Part shown: positions 49,263 to 60,108 of the stretch, one piece after another
Layout of the letters: each line of letters begins with the position of its first letter
Numbering within the stretch: position 1 is the stretch's first letter
Assembly (NCBI RefSeq): GCF_016735515.1
Contig: NZ_JAERQZ010000001.1
Location: 2,654,746-2,718,745, forward strand
Reading direction: 5' to 3'
DNA: 64,000 nt
DNA from: Piscinibacter sp. HJYY11
Lineage (GTDB): Bacteria > Pseudomonadota > Gammaproteobacteria > Burkholderiales > Burkholderiaceae_C
The notes under the pieces: model-generated
The model's input: only the letters and a program-made list of their open reading frames with translations
What the model was told of the DNA's origin: nothing
Database searches by the model: none
Translations under genes and position numbers: made by a program

Positions 49263-51284
49263 TCAGTAGCGCGCGAACTGCGATTCGTCCGGCGGCAGGA
49301 GGCCGAAGCCGTTGGCCTTGCCGTGGTCGGCGCCGTTCTTGGCCTTGCGCGCCGCGGGGGCCGGGCGTGCAGTGCCGTTCGCACGCGCCTGCGGCCGTGC
49401 CAGCACCGAGCGTGTGCTGTCGACATTGCTGAGGCGGAAGAACGACATCGTCTGCTGCAGTTGCTCGGCCTGGCCGCTCATCTCTTCGGCGGTGGCGGCG
49501 AGCTCCTCCGAGCTGCTGGCGTTCTGCTGCGTGGTCTCGTTGAGCTGGTTCACGGCCGCGTTGATCTGCGACACGCCGGACGACTGCTCTTCCGACGCGG
49601 CGGTGATCTCCTGCACCAGGTCGCTCGTCTTCTTGATGTTGGGCACCATCTGGTCGAGCAGGCGCCCGGCCTTCTCGGCCAGCTCGACGCTGGAGCCGGC
49701 GACAGCGCCGATTTCCTGCGCCGCGACCTGGCTGCGTTCGGCCAGCTTGCGCACTTCGGCGGCCACCACCGCGAAACCCTTGCCGTGCTCGCCGGCACGC
49801 GCCGCTTCGATCGCGGCATTCAGCGCCAGCAGGTTGGTCTGGTAGGCGATGTCGTCGATGATGCTGATCTTCTGCGCGATCTGCTTCATCGCGCTGACCG
49901 TTGCCTTCACCGCCTCGCCGCCCTCGGCGGCCTCGGCGGCGGCCTTGGTGGCCATGCCGTCGGTGACCTTGGCGTTGTCGGTGTTCTGGGTGATCGAGGC
50001 CGTCATCTGCTCGATCGACGCGCTGGTCTCTTCCACGCCCGCCGCCTGCTCGCTGGAGGCCTGCGACAGCGACTGCGCGGTCGCGCTCACCTCTTCCGAC
50101 GCACCGGCCAGCGACTCGGCGCCGGCGTTCACCTCGGCCACCACCTCCGAGAGCTTCTCGACCATCGCGTTCACATAGCGCTGCAGGTCGGCAAAGGTGC
50201 CCTGGTACTGGCCTTCCACCTTGCGGGTGAGGTCGCCCTCGGCCATGGCGCCCATCAGTGCCACCACGTCACGCACGCTGCGCAGGTTGCCGCGGGCCTG
50301 CTCGATGATCTGGTTGATGAAGACCTTCTTGCCCGGCAGCTGCGGCATCGGGGCTTCGAAGTTGCCCTTGCCGAATTCGGCCACCACGCCCATCGCGAGT
50401 TTCTTCACCGCGATGTGCGCGTTGACCATGTCGTTGACGCCCGCCGCCATGGTGCGGAAGTCGCCATCGAAACGCTGGGTGTCGATCACCACGTCGATGT
50501 CGCCCTTCTCGTGCTCGGCCGACATGCGGTTCATCTCGGCAATCAGGCCCTTCAGGTTGCCGCGCACCTTCTCGATGGTGTCGTTGATGAAGGCCTTCTT
50601 GCCCGGCAGCTGCGCGAGCGACGCCTCGAAGTTGCCCTTGCCGAACTCGGCCACCACGCCCATCGCGAGCTTCTTCACCGCGATGTGCGCGGCCACCATC
50701 TCGTTGACGCCGCGCGCCATGATGCGGAAGTCGCCGTCGAAGCGCTGGGTGTCGATGACCACGTCGATGTCGCCCTTCTCGTGCTCGGCTGACATGTGGT
50801 TCATCTCGGCGATCAGGCCCTTCAAGTTGCCGCGCACCTTCTCGATGGTGTCGTTGATGAAGGCCTTCTTGCCGGGCAACGGCGCGAGCGGCGCCTCGAA
50901 GTTGCCTTTGCCGAACTCCGCCACCACGCCCATGGCGAGCTTCTTCACCGCGATGTGGGCGTTGACCAGGTCGTTCACGCCGACCGCCATCTCGCGCAGC
51001 TCGCCAGAGTGGCGCTGCGGGTCGATGATCACGTCGATGTCGCCGCGGGCGTGCTCGGCGTGCATGCGCAGCATGTCCTCGCGCAGCGCCTGCACGTTGC
51101 GCAGGAGCTTGTTGATCGAGTCGGCCCCGGCGCGCAGCGGCGCCGGCAGCGCATGCGCGTCGAGCCGCCGGGTGAGGTCTCCCTCGGCCACGGCCGCCAG
51201 CACCCTCGTGAAATGCGCGTCGAGGGTCTCGGCGTAGGCCGCCTCTTCCTGCCGCACGCGGCTTTGCGTCTTCAGCTGCAACAT
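49263..51284 (-). CDS. Methyl-accepting chemotaxis protein, cytoplasmic, with repeated linker modules
   Basis: 673 residues with no signal peptide or membrane segment, so probably a soluble receptor. The N-terminal half is three repeats of a 90-residue unit (about residues 50-325) with the motif [17 protein letters not shown] and [20 protein letters not shown], then a HAMP-like [18 protein letters not shown] and a typical signalling domain with the hairpin tip [36 protein letters not shown] (key [19 protein letters not shown]). The C-terminus is DESQFARY. The input is unknown; repeats look like a stack of HAMP-type modules. Confidence 0.92.
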   Translation of the reverse strand: MLQLKTQSRVRQEEAAYAETLDAHFTRVLAAVAEGDLTRRLDAHALPAPLRAGADSINKLLRNVQALREDMLRMHAEHARGDIDVIIDPQRHSGELREMAVGVNDLVNAHIAVKKLAMGVVAEFGKGNFEAPLAPLPGKKAFINDTIEKVRGNLKGLIAEMNHMSAEHEKGDIDVVIDTQRFDGDFRIMARGVNEMVAAHIAVKKLAMGVVAEFGKGNFEASLAQLPGKKAFINDTIEKVRGNLKGLIAEMNRMSAEHEKGDIDVVIDTQRFDGDFRTMAAGVNDMVNAHIAVKKLAMGVVAEFGKGNFEAPMPQLPGKKVFINQIIEQARGNLRSVRDVVALMGAMAEGDLTRKVEGQYQGTFADLQRYVNAMVEKLSEVVAEVNAGAESLAGASEEVSATAQSLSQASSEQAAGVEETSASIEQMTASITQNTDNAKVTDGMATKAAAEAAEGGEAVKATVSAMKQIAQKISIIDDIAYQTNLLALNAAIEAARAGEHGKGFAVVAAEVRKLAERSQVAAQEIGAVAGSSVELAEKAGRLLDQMVPNIKKTSDLVQEITAASEEQSSGVSQINAAVNQLNETTQQNASSSEELAATAEEMSGQAEQLQQTMSFFRLSNVDSTRSVLARPQARANGTARPAPAARKAKNGADHGKANGFGLLPPDESQFARY
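50320..51130 (-). repeat. Tandem 270-bp coding repeats in the cytoplasmic MCP gene
   Basis: Three in-frame units of 270 bp are present; for example, the string TTCTTCACCGCGATGTG recurs at 50401, 50671 and 50941. The two units nearest the signalling domain are almost identical in protein; the most N-terminal one is more diverged. They encode the 90-residue modules of the MCP N-terminal half. Confidence 0.85.
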
Positions 51285-51310
51285 CTTCTGATCTCCCTTG
51301 CTGACTTGTC

Positions 51311-51853
51311 TCAGCGCTGGGCTCCTTCGAGGGCCGGAGCCTGGGCCACACGTTCCAGGACCGCGAGGTCGTGCATCGACAACACCCGGTCCACATCGAG
51401 CAGGATCACGAACTTGCCGCGCACCTTGCCCATGCCTTGAATGAAATCGGTGCGGATGCCCGCCCCGAAACTCGGCGCCGGCTCGATGGCCGACGCCTCG
51501 ATCTCCAGTACTTCGCTGACCGCGTCGACCACGACGCCGATCACCTGGCGCTCATCCTGCGTCGCCACTTCGACGATGACGATGCAGGTGCGCTTGGTCA
51601 CCTCGCTCGCACGGCGCCCGAAGCGCGCCTGCAGGTCCACCACCGGCACCACCGCGCCTCTGAGGTTGATCACCCCGCGCACGCACGGCGGCATCATCGG
51701 CACCTCGGTCAGGTCGTGGTACTCGATGATTTCCTTGATCGCCAGGATCCCGATCGCGTACGCCTCGCCGCCCAGCACGAACGTCAGGTACTGGCCCGGC
51801 TCGGCCTGGCGGTTCGCCAACGTCATCGTCTCGCGTTCCATCACGGCAGACAT
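51311..51853 (-). CDS. cheW: Chemotaxis adaptor CheW, copy 1
   Basis: 180 residues from ATG 51853 with GAGG upstream. Adaptor that links receptors to CheA. SH3-like CheW domain with [18 protein letters not shown] and [18 protein letters not shown] (key [15 protein letters not shown]). The central 145 residues or so are identical to copy 2, and at DNA level bases 51398-51805 differ from it at only three positions, all silent. N- and C-terminal ends differ. It lies between two MCP genes. Confidence 0.95.
   Translation of the reverse strand: MSAVMERETMTLANRQAEPGQYLTFVLGGEAYAIGILAIKEIIEYHDLTEVPMMPPCVRGVINLRGAVVPVVDLQARFGRRASEVTKRTCIVIVEVATQDERQVIGVVVDAVSEVLEIEASAIEPAPSFGAGIRTDFIQGMGKVRGKFVILLDVDRVLSMHDLAVLERVAQAPALEGAQR
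51398..51805 (-). repeat. Near-identical cheW segment, copy 1
   Basis: This 408-bp segment is repeated at 53759-54166 with three silent mismatches that I can see by eye. It covers the CheW domain core only; flanks diverge sharply. This indicates a recent duplication or gene conversion between the cheW genes. Confidence 0.85.
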
Positions 51854-51864
51854 CGCGCGCGTCC

Positions 51865-53658
51865 TCAAAACTTGGCGAAGTGGGCTTCGTCCAGCTCGGC
51901 CAGCGCCGGCGCCAGGGCCGGCTTGGCGCTGCGCACCGGTGCCTTGCGGCGCGCGGCCGGAGCCGGTGCAACCGCAGGGCGCGGCGCGGCGGCGCGCGCT
52001 GCGCCGCCCGAAAGCTTGAAGAACGACATCGTCTGCTGCAGCTGCTCGGCCTGGGCGCTCATCTCTTCGGCGGTCGCGGCCAGTTCTTCCGAGCTGCTCG
52101 CGTTCTGCTGCGTGGTCTGGCTCAGCTGGCTGACCGCCGAGTTGATCTGGCCGACACCGGAGGACTGCTCTTCCGATGCGGCGGTGATCTCCTGCACCAG
52201 ATCGCTCGTCTTCTTGATGTTGGGCACCATCTGGTCGAGCAGGCGGCCGGCCTTCTCGGCCAGCTCGACGCTGGATCCGGCCACGTCTCCGATCTCCTGT
52301 GCGGCGACTTGGCTGCGCTCGGCCAGCTTGCGCACTTCGGCGGCCACCACCGCGAAACCCTTGCCGTGCTCGCCAGCGCGCGCCGCTTCGATGGCCGCAT
52401 TCAGCGCCAGCAGGTTGGTCTGATAGGCGATGTCGTCGATGATCCCGATCTTCTGGGCGATCTGCTTCATCGCGCTCACGGTCTGCTTGACCGCCTCGCC
52501 GCCCTCCTGGGCCTCTGCCGCGGCCTTGGTGGCCATGCCGTCGGTGACCTTGGCGTTCTCGGTGTTCTGGGTGATCGAGGCCGTCATCTGCTCGATGGAG
52601 GCGCTGGTCTCTTCCACACCCGCAGCCTGCTCGCTCGACGCTTGCGACAGCGACTGCGCGGTGGCATTCACCTCCTCGGACGCACCGGCCAGCACCTCAG
52701 CACTGCCGTTGACCTCGGTCACCACCTCCGCCAGCTTGGCGACAGTGGCGTTGACGTACGTACGCATTTCGCCGAACGCGCCCTCGTAGGGTCGTTCAAT
52801 GGTGCGGGTCAAGTCCCCCTGCGCCACCGCACCCATCACTCGGACCACGTCGGCGATGCTGTCGCCGGCGGTCTGAACCGTCTGCTTCACCGTGTACAGC
52901 AAGCTGCTGATGTCGCCGGCACGAACGTGGACCTCGACCGCAAAATTGCCCTTGGCAACGCTTTGCATCACTTCGGCCGCATGCGACGGTTCGCCTCCGA
53001 GCACGCCGGTGATGCTGCGCACGATGCTCCACGCAATTCCACCGGCGACCATGGCCGCCAACAGGGTGCCGAACAGAAGCACGGCCGAGGTGCGAGCCTG
53101 CAGCGCTTCGGACGCCTTTGCGCGGTCGACCAGCAGGTCTGATTCGGCGCCGCGGATGACCCCGAGCTTGGCACGCATCTCGTCCATCAGCTTCTTGCCT
53201 CTGGCGGCCGTGACGCTGGCCACCACCACGTCCATGCGCTCACGGCCGTCTGCCACGGCGCGCCGAAGGGCGATCTCGGGTTCGAGCACTTTGGACACCC
53301 ACTGCTCCTGGAGCTGCACAACGGCCTGAATGCGCTCCTGCTGCTGGGGGTTGTCGGCGGTCAGCGACTTGATCTTCGCGGAGTGCTTGCGGAAGCTTTC
53401 GATCCCGCCCACGTATGGCTCGAGGAAGGCATCCTGCCCGGACAACGCAAAGCCGCGCTCGCCCGTCTCGATGTTGATAAGAGCGGCCGTGGTGGCGTCG
53501 ACCTCGCCAATCACCTCGTAGGTGTGGACATTCCAGCGGTTTGCTTCGGCCAGTGAGGCGAAGTTGACGTAGGCCACCGAGGTCAAGACAACCAGGATCG
53601 CCACAACCGAAGCGAAGCCAAGCGTGAGGCGGGTCGCTACTTTTAGATTCTTGAACAT
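51865..53658 (-). CDS. Methyl-accepting chemotaxis protein with CHASE3-type sensor
   Basis: 597 residues from ATG 53658. Membrane helix about 10-30, a periplasmic CHASE3-like domain ([24 protein letters not shown], key [12 protein letters not shown]), second membrane helix about 190-212, HAMP modules ([20 protein letters not shown]) and a signalling domain with the conserved hairpin tip. The C-terminus is [13 protein letters not shown]3 ligands are unknown. It is 11 bases upstream of cheW copy 1 in the reading direction. Confidence 0.92.
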   Translation of the reverse strand: MFKNLKVATRLTLGFASVVAILVVLTSVAYVNFASLAEANRWNVHTYEVIGEVDATTAALINIETGERGFALSGQDAFLEPYVGGIESFRKHSAKIKSLTADNPQQQERIQAVVQLQEQWVSKVLEPEIALRRAVADGRERMDVVVASVTAARGKKLMDEMRAKLGVIRGAESDLLVDRAKASEALQARTSAVLLFGTLLAAMVAGGIAWSIVRSITGVLGGEPSHAAEVMQSVAKGNFAVEVHVRAGDISSLLYTVKQTVQTAGDSIADVVRVMGAVAQGDLTRTIERPYEGAFGEMRTYVNATVAKLAEVVTEVNGSAEVLAGASEEVNATAQSLSQASSEQAAGVEETSASIEQMTASITQNTENAKVTDGMATKAAAEAQEGGEAVKQTVSAMKQIAQKIGIIDDIAYQTNLLALNAAIEAARAGEHGKGFAVVAAEVRKLAERSQVAAQEIGDVAGSSVELAEKAGRLLDQMVPNIKKTSDLVQEITAASEEQSSGVGQINSAVSQLSQTTQQNASSSEELAATAEEMSAQAEQLQQTMSFFKLSGGAARAAAPRPAVAPAPAARRKAPVRSAKPALAPALAELDEAHFAKF

Positions 53659-53680
53659 GATGTTTCCAATGGGGGTGTGA

Positions 53681-54223
53681 TCACGAGGCCTCGGCAACCG
53701 CATCGACGGCTCGCTGCAAGCCGGCCACCTCTTCGAGGTCCAGCACATGGTCGACGTTGAGCAGGATCACGAACTTGCCGCGCACCTTGCCCATGCCTTG
53801 AATGAAATCGGTGCGGATGCCCGCCCCGAAACTCGGCGCCGGCTCGATGGCCGACGCCTCGATCTCCAGCACCTCGCTGACCGCGTCGACCACGACGCCG
53901 ATCACCTGGCGCTCATCCTGCGTCGCCACTTCGACGATGACGATGCAGGTGCGCTTGGTCACCTCGCTCGCACGGCGCCCGAAGCGCGCCTGCAGGTCCA
54001 CCACCGGCACCACCGCGCCTCTGAGGTTGATCACCCCGCGCACGCACGGCGGCATCATCGGCACCTCGGTCAGGTCGTGGTACTCGATGATTTCCTTGAT
54101 CGCCAGGATCCCGATCGCGTACGCCTCGCCGCCCAGCACGAAGGTCAGGTACTGGCCCGGCTCGGCGGCCTTGCGCGCGGCAGCCGCGACGGCTTTCGCT
54201 TCGACTTCCACGATGGCACTCAT
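53681..54223 (-). CDS. cheW: Chemotaxis adaptor CheW, copy 2
   Basis: 180 residues from ATG 54223, preceded by GAGGAG. Same length and central sequence as copy 1; the termini differ (the C-terminus ends VDAVAEAS instead of PALEGAQR). Being in the same operon, both adaptors should be made together. Different tails could tune partner choice, but the receptor/CheA-binding core is the same. Confidence 0.95.
   Translation of the reverse strand: MSAIVEVEAKAVAAAARKAAEPGQYLTFVLGGEAYAIGILAIKEIIEYHDLTEVPMMPPCVRGVINLRGAVVPVVDLQARFGRRASEVTKRTCIVIVEVATQDERQVIGVVVDAVSEVLEIEASAIEPAPSFGAGIRTDFIQGMGKVRGKFVILLNVDHVLDLEEVAGLQRAVDAVAEAS
53759..54166 (-). repeat. Near-identical cheW segment, copy 2
   Basis: Partner of the repeat at 51398-51805, offset 2361 bases. 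The two copies are direct repeats in a 2.4-kb unit of MCP plus cheW, so recombination between them could delete or duplicate the CHASE3 receptor gene. Confidence 0.85.
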
Positions 54224-54233
54224 CAGCAGCTCC

Positions 54234-55904
54234 TCAGAACTTGGCGAATTGAGACTCGTCGACGCCGACGGCAGCCAGGCCCAGGCCGCCGGCCAGACCC
54301 GGGCTGCGGCCTGAGGTCGATGAGGTTTCACGCGGGCGCAGCGGCTTGCGGCGCGACGGCGGCTGCGGTGCCTGCGGCGCGGCGGCGGCGGAGAAGGCCG
54401 CCACCTTGAAGAAGGCCATGGTCTGCTGCAGCTGCTCGGCCTGGCTGCTCATCTCCTCGGCGGTGGCCGAGAGTTCTTCGGAGCTGCTGGCGTTCTGCTG
54501 AGTGGTCTGGCTCAACTGGCCGACGGCGGCGTTGATCTGCGACACGCCGGCGCTCTGCTCTTCCGACGCGGCGGTGATCTCCTGCACCAGGTCGCTCGTC
54601 TTCTTGATGTTGGGCACCATCTGGTCGAGCAGGCGGCCCGCCTTCTCGGCCAGCTCGACGCTGGAGCCGGCCACGTCGCCGATCTCCTGTGCGGCCACCT
54701 GGCTGCGCTCGGCGAGCTTGCGCACCTCGGCAGCCACCACCGCGAAACCCTTGCCGTGCTCACCGGCACGCGCCGCTTCGATCGCGGCGTTCAGCGCCAG
54801 CAGGTTCGTCTGGTAGGCGATGTCGTCGATGATCCCGATCTTCTGGGCGATCTGCTTCATCGCGCTCACGGTTGCCTTGACTGCTTCGCCGCCCTCGGTC
54901 GCTTCGGCCGAGGCCTTGGTGGCCATGCCGTCGGTGACCTTGGCGTTGTCGGTGTTCTGGGTGATCGAGGCCGTCATCTGCTCGATCGACGCGCTGGTCT
55001 CTTCCACACCCGCAGCCTGCTCGCTGGAGGCTTGCGACAGCGACTGCGCGGTCGCGCTCACCTCCTCGGCGGCACCGGCCAGCGCTTCGGCGCTGCCCTT
55101 CACGTCGTTCACGACGCTGGAGAGCTTGGCGATCATGTTCTGCATGGCCGACAGGAGCTGACCGGTCTCGTCGCGGCTGGTCGACTCGATGCGCACCGAC
55201 AGGTCACCTTCGGCCAGGCGGTTGGCGGCGTCCACCGCACGGGCGAGCGGTCGGCTCACGCTGCGACTGATCACCCAACCGAGCACCACGCCCAGCAAGA
55301 CACCGCCAGCGATGGCGGCCAGCATGAGCTGGCGGCTGCTCTGGTACAGCGCGCCGGTTTCTTCAGACGCCTTCTTGGCCCGCGCCTGCTTCTGCGCCAC
55401 CAGCTCGTCGAGCATCTCGTCGAGCTTGTTGGCCTTGTCGCGCACCACGTCGAGCGACTGGGCCAGCGCCTCGTCGCGCTCGGCCAGCTTGCGGCTGCCG
55501 GCGATCGACAACACGCGCTGCATCTCGCGCTCGTACTCCTGCGACAAGGTGGCGAAGGCGGCGAAGATCTCCTTCGCCCGTTCGGTGACGAAGAGCGGCT
55601 TGGCCTTCTCGATGTTGTCCTTGAGCGCGGCCGTGTTCTTGTTGATCGACTCGAGGTGCTTGTCGCGCTCGGCCTGCGTCGTGGCGAGCAGGTAGTTGGA
55701 GCGTGCGCGGCCGACGTAGATGAGCTTGACGTTGGCTTCCTGAATGTACGACAAGCCCATCAGCTCTCGGGTGTACATGTCTTCGGCCATGTCGTTCATG
55801 CGGCCGGTGTTGCTGATGCCGATGGCGCCCACCATGGCACTGATGCCGGCGACAAGCACGAAACCGGCGATCAGGCGAACGCCGATCTTGAGGTTGGAAA
55901 ACAT
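54234..55904 (-). CDS. Methyl-accepting chemotaxis protein with four-helix-bundle sensor
   Basis: 556 residues from ATG 55904. First membrane helix about 8-30, periplasmic helical 4HB_MCP-type domain ([24 protein letters not shown], key [13 protein letters not shown]), second helix about 195-215, a HAMP domain ([27 protein letters not shown], key [18 protein letters not shown]) and a signalling domain. The C-terminus is DESQFAKF. The ligand is probably a small organic molecule but not predictable. Confidence 0.93.
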   Translation of the reverse strand: MFSNLKIGVRLIAGFVLVAGISAMVGAIGISNTGRMNDMAEDMYTRELMGLSYIQEANVKLIYVGRARSNYLLATTQAERDKHLESINKNTAALKDNIEKAKPLFVTERAKEIFAAFATLSQEYEREMQRVLSIAGSRKLAERDEALAQSLDVVRDKANKLDEMLDELVAQKQARAKKASEETGALYQSSRQLMLAAIAGGVLLGVVLGWVISRSVSRPLARAVDAANRLAEGDLSVRIESTSRDETGQLLSAMQNMIAKLSSVVNDVKGSAEALAGAAEEVSATAQSLSQASSEQAAGVEETSASIEQMTASITQNTDNAKVTDGMATKASAEATEGGEAVKATVSAMKQIAQKIGIIDDIAYQTNLLALNAAIEAARAGEHGKGFAVVAAEVRKLAERSQVAAQEIGDVAGSSVELAEKAGRLLDQMVPNIKKTSDLVQEITAASEEQSAGVSQINAAVGQLSQTTQQNASSSEELSATAEEMSSQAEQLQQTMAFFKVAAFSAAAAPQAPQPPSRRKPLRPRETSSTSGRSPGLAGGLGLAAVGVDESQFAKF

Positions 55905-55939
55905 CTTCTGGAACTCCCTGGGGTCAAACTGGGATGGCT

Positions 55940-58126
55940 TCAATCAGCGGACGCTGCCGTGATCTGGGCGGCTGCACTGGCACGGGCAGGAGGCGCGGCG
56001 TGCTGGGCCAGCGCCGGCACGTCGAGGATCAGGGCGACGTCACCGCTGCCCAGAATGGAAGAGCCGCTGATGCCGCGCACCTGGCCGAACATCTTGGAAA
56101 GCGGCTTGATGACGGTCTGCGCTTCGCCGAGCAAGGTGTCGACCACCAGGCCGAACTTCAGGCCGGCGTGCTTGACGACCACGATGTTGGGCCGCGCGCT
56201 CGTGGGACCACTCACCCCGAAGAACTCGCGCAAGCGGATGAACGGCAGCACCTGGCCGCGCAGGTCCAGGTAGTCGTGCTCGCCCTCGGCCTTGAACTCC
56301 ACGCACTCTTCCACCACGTCGAGCGGCACGACGAACACCGCGCGCCCCACGCCGATCTGGAAGCCGTTGATGATGGCCAGCGTGAGCGGCAGCCGCACGG
56401 TGACGGTGGTGCCGCGGCCGACCGTGCTGTCGATGCCCACGCTGCCGCGCAGCGCGGTGATGTTGCGCTTGACCACGTCCATGCCGACACCACGGCCCGA
56501 GAGGTTGGTCACCTTCTCGGCGGTGGAGAAGCCGGGTTCGAAGACGAGGTCGTAGATCTCGCTGTCGCTGAGCGACTTGCCCGCTTCGACCAGGCCGCGG
56601 TCCACGGCCTTAGCCAGGATCTTGTCGCGGTGCAGGCCGCCGCCGTCGTCGCTGACCTCGATGACGATGCTGCCGGAGTCGTGGTACGCGTTGAGCTTCA
56701 GGGTGCCACGCGCCGGCTTGCCGCGCTCGGCGCGCAGCTCGGGCGATTCGATGCCGTGGTCCATGGCGTTGCGCACCAGGTGCGTCAGCGGGTCGCCGAT
56801 CTTCTCGACGACCGTCTTGTCGAGCTCGGTGTCTTCACCGCTCACGACGAGCTCGATGTCCTTTCCGAGCTCGCGCGATACGTCGTGCACCACGCGCTGG
56901 AAGCGGCTGAAGGTGCCACCGATCTTCACCATGCGCAGCTGCAGCGCGCTGTCGCGCACCTCTTCCACCAGGTTGGAGAGCACCGAATGCGCTTCCTGCA
57001 GCTCGACGTTGCGCGTGGCCCGCGAGATGAGGTTGGCGCCGGCGGAGGCGATGATGAGTTCGCCCACGAGGTTGATCAGGCGGTCGAGCTTGTCGGCATC
57101 GATGCGGATGGACTGGCCTTCCTGCGCCTTGCTGTCGCGGCTGCGCTTCTGCTTGTCGAGCGCGGCTTCCACCACGGCGGCAGGCGCGCTGCCTTGCTGC
57201 ACCAGCACGTCGCCGATCAGCGGGGACGGCGCGGCGGGCTCGGCCGAGGCCGCGGTGCGCGCATCGGCCTGGCTCTGCAGCGCGGCTTCGAGTTCGTGCG
57301 CGGTCACGGTGCCGGCGCGCACCAGCATCTCGCCCAGGCGCACGCCTTCGTCGGGCATCTGCTTGAGCACCGCGATGTATTCCTCGATGCGGCTGCGCGG
57401 CGGCACGATGACGAGCTGGCAGTCGTCGAGCACGAAGTCGAAGACGCTTTCGATCTTGGCCTTGTCGGCCTTGCTGCGCAGCGCGATCTCGAAGCCGAGG
57501 TAGCAGGACTCCGGGTCCATCTCGTCGGCCGCGGGCAGTGCATCGGGCAGCGTGACGATGCCGACGATGGTGCCGAGGGTGCCCAGGTAGCGCAGGAAGG
57601 ACAGCGGGTCCATGCCGTTGCGCAGCACGTCGGGGCCGAAGCGCAGCGAGATGTGCCAGGCGTCGTCGCCTTCGGCTACGTCGGGCGAGGCGATGCGCTC
57701 CACGGGCACTTCGAGCTCGGCCACCTCGTGCTTCGGGGCGAGGTAGGTGCGCAGCTGCACCAGGAGCGGCTCGCCGTGGGTGATCAGGTCCGGGTCGATG
57801 TGGGCCGGGTCGGCCTCGGCGGCGTCGACCAGCGCCCGCAGGTGGTCGGCGCACTTGAGCAGCAGCGACACCAGCGCATCGTCGGCGTTGACACGCCCGT
57901 CGCGCACTTCATCGAGCACGCTCTCGGCCACGTGGGTGAAGGCCACCAGCGGGTCGAGCCCGAAGAGGCCGGCCGAGCCCTTGATGGTGTGCGCGGCGCG
58001 GAAGATGGCGTTGACGGTCTCGGCGGGGTCGTCGCTCTGGCGGATGCCGAGCAGCGCGGCCTCCATGTCGTCCAGCAGCTCCCGACTCTCTGCAAAGAAG
58101 GTCTGCAGGGCCTGGTCCATGTCCAT
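55940..58126 (-). CDS. cheA: Chemotaxis histidine kinase CheA
   Basis: 728 residues. HPt domain with the phosphorylated H46 ([10 protein letters not shown]), a P2-like CheY/CheB-binding region and linker, dimerisation domain ([19 protein letters not shown], key [13 protein letters not shown]), ATPase domain ([37 protein letters not shown]) and the C-terminal CheW-like domain. It phosphorylates CheY and CheB. It lies between the STAS gene and the third MCP. Confidence 0.97.
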   Translation of the reverse strand: MDMDQALQTFFAESRELLDDMEAALLGIRQSDDPAETVNAIFRAAHTIKGSAGLFGLDPLVAFTHVAESVLDEVRDGRVNADDALVSLLLKCADHLRALVDAAEADPAHIDPDLITHGEPLLVQLRTYLAPKHEVAELEVPVERIASPDVAEGDDAWHISLRFGPDVLRNGMDPLSFLRYLGTLGTIVGIVTLPDALPAADEMDPESCYLGFEIALRSKADKAKIESVFDFVLDDCQLVIVPPRSRIEEYIAVLKQMPDEGVRLGEMLVRAGTVTAHELEAALQSQADARTAASAEPAAPSPLIGDVLVQQGSAPAAVVEAALDKQKRSRDSKAQEGQSIRIDADKLDRLINLVGELIIASAGANLISRATRNVELQEAHSVLSNLVEEVRDSALQLRMVKIGGTFSRFQRVVHDVSRELGKDIELVVSGEDTELDKTVVEKIGDPLTHLVRNAMDHGIESPELRAERGKPARGTLKLNAYHDSGSIVIEVSDDGGGLHRDKILAKAVDRGLVEAGKSLSDSEIYDLVFEPGFSTAEKVTNLSGRGVGMDVVKRNITALRGSVGIDSTVGRGTTVTVRLPLTLAIINGFQIGVGRAVFVVPLDVVEECVEFKAEGEHDYLDLRGQVLPFIRLREFFGVSGPTSARPNIVVVKHAGLKFGLVVDTLLGEAQTVIKPLSKMFGQVRGISGSSILGSGDVALILDVPALAQHAAPPARASAAAQITAASAD

Positions 58127-58147
58127 GTTGTTTCTCCCTCGCGGATA

Positions 58148-58465
58148 TCAGGCGGCCACGACCAGCGGGTCGCCGAAGTGGGCGGCCAGGTCGAGCAGCT
58201 GCAGCACGTCGACGACGACGGCGCTGTGGCGCACGAGGCGCAGCTCGTGGCCACGGTCGGCGGCCGCGCGCTTGGCGAGCAGCAGCAGCTGCAGGCCGGC
58301 GGTGTCGAACTCGGCGACGCCGCTCAGGTCGACTTCCAGCACCGGCGAGGCTTCCACCGCCTGCAGCAACAGGGGCTTGAGCTCGGCGGCGCGGTAGATG
58401 CTGAATTCGCCGTCGATGCGCAGCACCTGCGGCGCGGCAGGCGCCGCTTTCTTCTTCGATGCCAT
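58148..58465 (-). CDS. STAS-domain protein (anti-anti-sigma-like)
   Basis: 105 residues, a single STAS domain with ASPVLEVDLSGVAEFDTAGLQLLLL (key DLSGVAEFDTAGLQLL), where the serine of the usual DSSG phosphosite is in a VDLSGVAEFDTAG context. Such proteins are found in some chemotaxis clusters; the role there is unclear. It sits between cheA and cheY, and is probably co-transcribed with them. Confidence 0.85.
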   Translation of the reverse strand: MASKKKAAPAAPQVLRIDGEFSIYRAAELKPLLLQAVEASPVLEVDLSGVAEFDTAGLQLLLLAKRAAADRGHELRLVRHSAVVVDVLQLLDLAAHFGDPLVVAA

Positions 58466-58481
58466 GTGGGGCCCCTGTCGC

Positions 58482-58850
58482 TCAGGGGAGCACGAGCTTC
58501 TGCACCACGTCCAGCAGCTGGTCGGGGCGGAAGGGCTTGACGATCCAGGCCTTGGCGCCGGCCATCTGGCCTTCCTTCTTCTTGGCCTCCTGCGACTCGG
58601 TGGTCAGCATCACGATCGGGGTGAACTTGTAGGCCGGCATGGCCTTCACCGCCTTCACGAGGCTGATGCCATCCATGTTGGGCATGTTCACGTCGCTGAT
58701 GATCAGGTGCACCTTCTGGCCGGTGAGCTTGGTCAAGGCTTCCTTGCCATCGCTGCCCTCGATCACGTCGTAGCCCTTTTGTTTGAGCGCGATGCTCACG
58801 ACCTGCCGCACCGAGGCGGAGTCGTCGACGATCAGGATGTTCTTGCCCAT
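58482..58850 (-). CDS. cheY: CheY-type single-domain response regulator
   Basis: 122 residues, a lone receiver domain. Acidic pair D9/D10, phospho-acceptor D53 (IISDVNMPNMDG), threonine in MLTTES and lysine in WIVKPF. It should receive phosphate from CheA and act on a motor or pilus. No CheZ gene is in this block, so phosphate removal may rely on self-hydrolysis or another protein. Confidence 0.95.
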   Translation of the reverse strand: MGKNILIVDDSASVRQVVSIALKQKGYDVIEGSDGKEALTKLTGQKVHLIISDVNMPNMDGISLVKAVKAMPAYKFTPIVMLTTESQEAKKKEGQMAGAKAWIVKPFRPDQLLDVVQKLVLP

Positions 58851-58884
58851 GTTCGGATGGCCTCCCTGGAAAACTGACTAAGGT

Positions 58885-60108
58885 TCAGAAAAAGGTGATC
58901 TCTTCGTTCTTCGGTGCACCGGCCGAGCCGCCACCACCGTGGGTGCTGCGCTCTTCGGCCATGGCGTAAGTCGCTTCGAGTTCGGCCAGCAGGGCCGCCA
59001 CGTCGACCGGCACCAGCCGGCCTTCGCGCTCGTAGGTGTCGGTGCTGAGCGAGAGGCGCTCGGGGAGCGCTTCCATGTTCTGGCGCACGTGGGTCATGAC
59101 CTGGCTCACGCGGTCCTGGAACTGCAGCTGCACCAGCGCCTCGCAAACCTCGGCCTGGATGCCCAGGCTCTCGCGCTTGAGCACACCGGCCGATTCGGCC
59201 AGCGCTTCGGTCACGCCGCGGAAGCCATCGAGCACGCTGTTGATCGAGGTCTCGCAGCCGCTGATGGAAGCGGCCTCGCGCGAGGCCGAGGCCTCGGCGC
59301 TCTCGCGGGCCTGCGCAATCGCATCGGCCACGGTCGCCACCTTCTCGGCCATGCGCCGGCCGGTCTCGCCCGATTCGGCCGAGAGCTTGCGAACCTCTTG
59401 CGCGAGCACCGAGAAGCTGCGGCCGGCTTCACCCGCATGCGCGGCCTCGATGGCGGCGTTGATGGCGAGCAGGTTGGTCTGGGCGGCGATCTTGGCGACA
59501 TCGGTCGCCATCTGGCGCAGCTCTTCGATGAAGCGGCTCAGGCCTTGCACGTCGCCGCGCATGGCGTTGTTGCTTTCGGTCGCCTGGCGCAGCGAGGCCA
59601 GCACGGCCTGCAGTTCCTGCTGGCTGCTCGCGAACATGGCGGCCATGCCGCCCGAGTCGTGCTCGGCGCCGGCGGCACTGTCGGAAGCCTTCATCGCGCC
59701 GTCGAGGCGGTCGACGATGCCGGCAAAACGGGCGCTCAGCGAGGAGATGGCAGTCTCCATCTGCAGGCGCGAGGTTTCGATGTGGCCACTCCACACCGGC
59801 ATCAGCCGGCTGCCGAGGTCGACGCTGCCTTGCAGATAGAGCGCGGTGTCGCGGCGTGCCTGCTGCTCGCGGGCGGCGTGGTGGCGGTCCAGCCAGGTGC
59901 CCGCGGCCAGCAGGGCTGCGGCGGCCATCCAGGGCCAGACACCGGTACCGGCGCCGAAGGCCAGGCAAGCTGCGGCCCCTGCCAGTCCCAGGCCGCGGCC
60001 CGCCCAGCCGGCCCAGGAAGCACCGGCAAGGCGCCAGCGGCGCGGCGTGTCGACACGTCGGGCCGGCTCGGCCGCGAGTTCGGTGGAGGTCATGGAGACA
60101 GTCGTCAT
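58885..60108 (-). CDS. Short receptor-like protein with a methyl-accepting signalling domain
   Basis: 407 residues. A pair of hydrophobic segments (about 42-53 and 57-70) with only a few residues between them leaves no real periplasmic domain. No HAMP domain is obvious. A short MCP signalling part follows, with the hairpin tip [32 protein letters not shown] (key [20 protein letters not shown]), then a distinctive C-terminus KNEEITFF. Start ATG 60108 (ATG 60093 is an alternative). It is the first gene of the chemotaxis block and may sense an internal or membrane cue. Confidence 0.85.
   Translation of the reverse strand: MTTVSMTSTELAAEPARRVDTPRRWRLAGASWAGWAGRGLGLAGAAACLAFGAGTGVWPWMAAAALLAAGTWLDRHHAAREQQARRDTALYLQGSVDLGSRLMPVWSGHIETSRLQMETAISSLSARFAGIVDRLDGAMKASDSAAGAEHDSGGMAAMFASSQQELQAVLASLRQATESNNAMRGDVQGLSRFIEELRQMATDVAKIAAQTNLLAINAAIEAAHAGEAGRSFSVLAQEVRKLSAESGETGRRMAEKVATVADAIAQARESAEASASREAASISGCETSINSVLDGFRGVTEALAESAGVLKRESLGIQAEVCEALVQLQFQDRVSQVMTHVRQNMEALPERLSLSTDTYEREGRLVPVDVAALLAELEATYAMAEERSTHGGGGSAGAPKNEEITFF

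Noticed and set aside
50320..51130. Tandem repeats considered as a CRISPR or satellite array
   Set aside because: The repeats are 270 bp, in frame, and encode protein modules; there are no spacers.
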